Of a stretch of DNA of 64,000 bases, positions 59,960 through 64,000 are shown in pieces. A model generated the notes under the pieces. That model made no database searches and was not told the DNA's origin. It saw only the letters and a list, made by a program, of their open reading frames with translations. This stretch comes from Lepidostoma basale (Eukaryota > Arthropoda > Insecta > Trichoptera > Lepidostomatidae), in NCBI GenBank assembly GCA_022606425.2, contig JAHDVF020001365.1, positions 186,001-250,000 on the forward strand, written 5' to 3'. The position numbers were made by a program, and so were the translations under genes. Every line of letters begins with the position of its first letter. Within the stretch, counting starts at the first letter, position 1.

Positions 59960-60410
59960 AGCAACATTTGATAATGCCTTAGAATTACGAAACATGTAAT
60001 TCACATAATTTATAACAAAACTTCTAGATAAAATATGTTTTCATTCGTATTAATTATTCATAATAATATGGAGTTTAACATCATTAAATAAAACGATGTT
60101 TTTTTAACTACTTCCACTTTTGTCTTTATTTCGACAGCGAGCCCGGTGAAACCGGTCGCTGTCGAAATAAAGACAAAAGTGGAAGTAGTTAAAAAAACAT
60201 CGTTTTATTTCATTATTATTTAAAATGAAATTCCAATAAGAGATTTCCGTAAAATCATTTGATTATTTCACACCATTGTTTAAGAATCAATGATGTCTTC
60301 TGGGAGTTTTTTTTATGGAATGACATGATAATGCCTTAGAAGGGGGAAACATGTTTTTCCATAAAAATAAACTTATTAAAACTCCTAGAAGACAGACGTT
60401 TTAATTGATA
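59960..60410. repeat. HH3 units interleaved with CCGG palindrome
   Basis: 59965-60060: ATTTGATAATGCCTTAGAAT, CGAAACATGTAATTC, ACTTCTAGATAAAATATG. 60290-60410: a second HH3 unit with TGATAAT, GCCTT/AGGGG, GAAAC, ATGTT at 60326-60354. The exact CCGG palindrome 60086-60210 lies between. Confidence 0.6.
60086..60210. repeat. Exact 55-bp-arm palindrome, CCGG family
   Basis: Arms 60086-60140 and 60156-60210 are perfect inverse copies (AAATAAAACGATGTTTTTTT, AACTACTTCCACTTTTGTCT, TTATTTCGACAGCGA). The 15-base loop GCCCGGTGAAACCGG is itself a hairpin. The absence of any mismatch implies recent formation or gene conversion between arms. Confidence 0.92.
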
Positions 60411-60426
60411 TTAATTGCAATAACAA

Positions 60427-60755
60427 ACAAACAAACCATCACGAGAGAATGAACCGCCACACTACTCTATCCTGACAAACCTCTCTAGCTTCCTTCACAT
60501 TCATATAACGAGTCATACACGCACTCCGACTTCTAACATGACTAACCTTTAAAATTTGATTTATTTGATCCAGCCACGTTTTCCTCGGTCTACCTCGACT
60601 CCGTACTCCATTTACATCATTAACGTATACTTTCTTAACCATTCTTTCTCCATCCACGCGTTCCATATGTCCGAACCAACGCAGCGATCCTTTCGTAATT
60701 TTGTTCATAATACCTTCTTCCGCTCTACATTCCTTTCTTATATCAGCAATTACAA
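60427..60755 (-). mobile_element. LINE-A, GTTT-tailed subtype
   Basis: The tail on plus is ACAAACAAACAAACC. The minus frame DIRKECRAEEGIMNKITKGS, LRWFGHMERVDGERMVKKVY, VNDVNGVRSRGRPRKTWLDQ, INQILKVSHVRSRSACMTRY. Same subtype as 63535-64000. The GGGGAGACGGC stretch before the tail is deleted. Confidence 0.8.
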
Positions 60756-60829
60756 TAAATCTTGTAGAAATATATATGTTTTTCTCAGTATTAAATAAAC
60801 ATGGAATTAGAACATACATTAGACGAATG

Positions 60830-61145
60830 AATCAAAGATGAAATAGAAATGTATTATAGTTTAAAACTAATCTATTTTCTTCAAGTTTCTAAGGTTAGTA
60901 TTCCAAAATTAATTAATACGTAGCTTACAAGTTAACAGTGCGTTTAAATGAAATCACTCTTCGTCCATGTAGTTGTGTGGTAATATATTATGTATAGACT
61001 TAATTCCATCAAGGCGTTGAGATAATTACTTACCTGATCGTGTGGAGAGGGTGTAGTTTCGCCGAACTGGGAAAACACCAGATACTTGTGATAATTAATT
61101 GTTGATAACGAAAATAAATAGCACCGATGTATTAAATTTATCCAA
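60830..61145. other. No gene seen
   Basis: AT-rich spacer. Confidence 0.45.
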
Positions 61146-61149
61146 TTAT

Positions 61150-61346
61150 TTAACTAACTAACTAACTTACCATCACGCCGTCTCCCCGAAGGGGTAGGCA
61201 GAAGGAATGGACTGCCACACTTTTCTTTCCTGACATATTTCTCTCGATTCCTCAACATTCATACATCACGCGTGTCATGCGCGCGCGTCGATTTCTCTGA
61301 CTCCTCACATGGCCGAAATTCAATATTTGATTTATTTGATCGTGCC
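61150..61346 (-). mobile_element. LINE-A 3' part, split by NA-A
   Basis: The GTTA tail at 61150, CTTTCCTGACATATTTCTCTC, GCGCGCGTCGATTTCTCTGA to TTTGATCGTGCC, where NA-A is inserted. Confidence 0.82.
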
Positions 61347-61519
61347 AATGATGATGGTGTCACGAATCGTGTGGCGATGAGGTTCGCAACCCATCACACC
61401 GCGTCTCCCGCGGGGTGAAAAGAGAATGATGGAGTGCCGCATCGGTTAAAGTGTGACAGTCCATTCTTTCTGCCTACCCTTTCGAGGAGACGGCGTGATG
61501 GTTAGGTAGTAAGTTAGTT
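61347..61519 (+). mobile_element. NA-A insertion, 5'-truncated, with 12-bp target duplication
   Basis: TTTGATCGTGCC on both sides (61335-61346, 61520-61531). It contains GTGGCGATGAGGTTCGCAAC, GTCTCCCGCGGGG and CGGCGTGATGGTTAGG. Sense is opposite to the host LINE-A. Confidence 0.88.
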
Positions 61520-61745
61520 TTTGATCGTGCCACCTTTTTCTCGGTCTTCCTCTATTTCTGGTTCCATTTACATCATTAACATATAATTTTTTTACCATTC
61601 CTTCTTCATTCATTCTTTCCATATGTCTAAACCATCTTCATGATCCTTTCATTATTTTGTTCATGACACCATCATTCGCACCGCATTCACTTCTTTTATT
61701 TTCATTCGACACTCTATCATACACAGAGTATCCACACATTATTTA
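61520..61745 (-). mobile_element. LINE-A, continuation
   Basis: CCTTTTTCTCGGTCTTCCTC, CATTCCTTCTTCATTCATTC, CGCACCGCATTCACTTC, CACAGAGTATCCACACAT. Continues 61150-61346. Confidence 0.8.
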
Positions 61746-61777
61746 TACTATAACAAAACAGTTTTGGTTTTAAAAAA

Positions 61778-62440
61778 ACTAACTAACTAACTAACCGTCA
61801 CGCCATTTCCCCGGAGGGGTAGGCAGAGAGGATGGATCGCCACAACAATGATACTCTGTCCTGGCATACCTCTCGGGCTTCCTCTACATTCATACATCGT
61901 ACCATGCACGCACGTCGATTATTCCGACTTCGAATGTGGCCGCCTTTTAGTAATTGATTAATTTGGTCATGCCATGTTTTCCTCGGTCGTCCTTGGCTTC
62001 TTTTTCCACTCACGCTGCTTGTGCACAACTTTTTAACCATTCTACTCTCATCCATTCGTTCCATATATCCAAACCATCTCAGGGATCCTTTTTAAATTTT
62101 ATCCAAGATGCAGTCATCTGCCTTATATTTCTTTCTTATTTCATCGTTCGGTATTCTATTATACAACGTTTTCCTGCACATTCTTCTTAGTGATCTCATT
62201 TCTAGGCGTTTATCCTACTTTCATCCTTCTTTTCCCAGCTCCAAGTTTCACTTCCATACATGAGGATTGGCACTAGAACTTGATTGTTTACTGCCATCTT
62301 TGCTTCTGTGGATATATTTCTATTTGCAGTAATGACTTTGAGTGCGCCATTTATTTTATTCCCAGCACCAACCCTTCTCTTGATGTCTTTCTCCTATTTT
62401 CCGTCTCTTGTATACATGCTTCCCAGATACGTAAATTCGG
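61778..62440 (-). mobile_element. LINE-A, SSVSGK subtype, long copy
   Basis: The tail at 61778-61797. Minus frames WRSILSAYPSGEMA, NRRACMVRCMNVEEAREVCQ, GRPRKTWHDQINQLLKGGHI, MERMDESRMVKKLCTSSVSG, KYKADDC, ETWSWEKKDESR, RRVGAGNKINGALKVITANR, YLGSMYTRDGK. A small insertion lies at TGTTGTGGCGATCC/ATGATACTC. Confidence 0.82.
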
Positions 62441-62785
62441 TAATTTTTTGGTTTTAGGTAAAAATTTAACAAATTATTGAGTGTTTCGGTAAGTTCGGTT
62501 CGTTTTTTTTGTACGAAAATCACATTTATGGTATTTGAAAGGTAAAATAAAAAACACATCAATCAAAATACTGTCCACCATTAGCCACTACTTTCCCCAT
62601 CTTTCTGGCAAAATATGAATCGATCTAATTCTTGACATTTGTATATGAATGAAAGTGCTGCTCTTCTAAGGCATGCGTCATGGATCTGAACAGGTGATAG
62701 TCAGATGGTGCCACTTCGAATGTGAATAAGGTGGTTGCGGTATTATATTCCAATCCACATTTTGTATGTAGTTTTGGACCGCTGC
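62441..62785 (-). mobile_element. Mariner 3' fragment
   Basis: Minus frames VDWNIIPQPPYS, then after a shift EVAPSDYHLFRSMTHALEEQ, HFHSYTNVKN-stop-IDSYFA, RKMGKVVANGGQYFD-stop at 62559. This is the transposase C-terminus; the SPD catalytic aspartate is lost at the frameshift. The 5' part is missing and LINE-B begins at 62785. Confidence 0.75.
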
Positions 62786-62920
62786 AGAACATCAAAGAGT
62801 GGGCAGGAATAACAAGAGTTCAGAACCTGTTCCAAGTGGCGTAGGATAGAGATGCCTTTGCTGTAGTGATCGCCAACGTTGGGGGGACCTGACACGGCAT
62901 CGAAAGAAGAAGAAGAATAT
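62781..62920 (+). mobile_element. LINE-B 3' end
   Basis: LQNIKEWAGITRVQNLFQVA, DRDAFAVVIANVGGT, tail AAAGAAGAAGAAGAA. Nearly identical to 42205-42330. Confidence 0.75.
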
Positions 62921-63425
62921 GCCTACTTTTAAAACGTCATTTTTTATATAACCACCTCAAAGGTGCATTAAGATGTGTTTTAAATCGGCCAAAACAATGG
63001 ACTATTTAAATTAAATATGATATTCGCGATCGGTTAGAATATATGGTAATATAACAAAATATGCAAGTTGCGTATAAAATATTTAAAAGGTGATTTTTCA
63101 ACTTAAATCTGAAATCTGTTGGATTATTTATGCATCTAAGGTATGAAGGGAGATTTTTCTAAGCTGATGGGCTGTCACAAAGAATCGATCCTCGAAATTT
63201 GTACTAGGGCACCGCTTCGGCTCAACTAATCTTCCTATTGCCGAGGAGTTCGCTGAGCGAAGTGTGCATTAACTTGGATTTAGGCTGTCCATTATACAGA
63301 GTTTGGATATATAAATTGGTAAGAAGATGGCATCAAGCTGCCGAAATCAGCTGAAGACACAATCATTCGTAGATTTTAGTAAATATACATTTCAAAAGTT
63401 TTTTTTTTTATTACTTTCATTACTT
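62921..63425. other. No gene; degenerate hairpin
   Basis: AAGATGGCATCAAGCTGCCG, AAATCAGCTGAAG at 63325 is a decayed CCGG-family motif. GGCACCGCTTCGGC and GCCGAGGAG around 63205-63250 are uninterpreted. Confidence 0.4.
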
Positions 63426-63532
63426 TCAAAGAACTTTCATTGATAAATTCATGTTTCCAATAACTATTTTTAAAACTCCATTCACTTTGTTACCTGCACC
63501 AACCCTTCTTTCGACGTCACTATCCGTTCGGC
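63426..63532 (-). mobile_element. LINE-A 5' segment, inverted
   Basis: On the minus strand RTDSDVERRVGAGNKVNGVL, KIVIGNMNLSMKV: the part that lies immediately upstream of MAVHNGV in intact copies. It abuts the forward segment at 63535. Confidence 0.78.
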
Positions 63533-64000
63533 CACTGTATGTATGAAAGCGAAGCATGAAACTGGCAGAAGAAGGATGAGAGCAGAATAAATGCGGTAGA
63601 GATGAGGTCCCTAAGACGTATGTGTGGTAGAACGATGCACGACAGAATCTCAAATGCTGATATTAGGAAGGAGTGTCTCTACACGCGAAAGAAGGTATTA
63701 TGAACAAAATTATGAAAGGTTCGCTTCGTTGGTTCGGACATATGGAGCGCATGGGTGAAGAAAGAATGGTTAAAAAAGTATACGTTAACAATGTAAATGG
63801 AGTAAGGAGTCGAGGTAGACCGAGGAAAACATGGCATGACCAAATTAATCAAATATTAAAAGCCGGAAGAATCGACGTGCGTGTATGACTCGATGTATGA
63901 ATGTGGAGGAAGCTAGAGAGGTGTGCCAGGATAGAGTAGTGTGGCGGTCCATTCTCTCTGCCTACCCCTGCGGGGAAACGGCGTGATGGTTTTGTTTGTT
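63533..64000 (+). mobile_element. LINE-A 3' segment, GTTT-tailed, window end
   Basis: LMYESEA, WQKKDESRINAVEMRSLRRM, CGRTMHDRISNADIRKE (then a small insertion), AKEGIMNKIMKGSLRWFGHM, GEERMVKKVYVNNVNGVRSR, GRPRKTWHDQINQILKAG, MNVEEAREVCQDRVVWRSIL; ends CGGCGTGATGGTTTTGTTTG at the window edge. Confidence 0.85.

Overview
The window is AT-rich, intron-containing animal DNA, most likely from an insect and probably a moth or butterfly. The support is degenerate LINE 3' ends with the ATG/GAA-tailed 'CATCATCATCGTCAGCC' type of terminus common in Lepidoptera, LINE reverse-transcriptase tails of a kind common in insects, and one 300-residue mitochondrial carrier. There is no operon, CRISPR array or other prokaryotic structure.

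Only one host gene can be reconstructed completely. It is a four-exon SLC25A34/35-type mitochondrial carrier on the minus strand, running from the ATG at 12833 to the stop at 6431. All exon junctions are GT-AG and in phase, and the three introns are packed with transposon remains. Two short open stretches (47922-48136 plus, 22003-22191 minus) may be orphan exons, but I cannot identify them.

Almost everything else is a graveyard of mobile DNA. (1) About 25 copies of one LINE (called LINE-A here; C-terminal reverse-transcriptase region, tail of GTTA or GTTT repeats) lie on both strands; the best is 43325-44015. (2) A non-autonomous partner (NA-A) shares the last ~60 bp and the GTTA tail of LINE-A. 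(3) Other LINE tails include LINE-B with GAA tails, the RTE-like LINE-D, and jockey/CR1-like ends at 15.2, 43.2 and 57.4 kb. (4) There are three related solo LTRs, two with 5-bp target duplications. (5) There are two broken mariner copies, one inside a LINE-A. (6) A hAT-type non-autonomous element sits inside a tRNA-derived SINE. (7) Penelope-like GIY-YIG endonuclease fragments lie at 23.0 and 51.0-51.7 kb. (8) Fold-back elements include a near-perfect 138-bp-arm palindrome at 8.5 kb and an exact 55-bp-arm palindrome at 60.1 kb.

The most interesting signal is a shared RNA-like fold in at least seven repeat families that are otherwise unrelated in sequence. It reads CTGANGA, one extra base, a perfect or near-perfect stem-loop, GAAAC, two to six bases, then GTC (or GTH). 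This is the hammerhead-ribozyme core layout with a one-base spacer after CTGANGA. One instance lies directly downstream of a Penelope GIY-YIG reading frame on the same strand, and Penelope-like elements are known to carry hammerhead motifs. One family member is a 187-bp unit with an 11-bp target duplication, so these units move.
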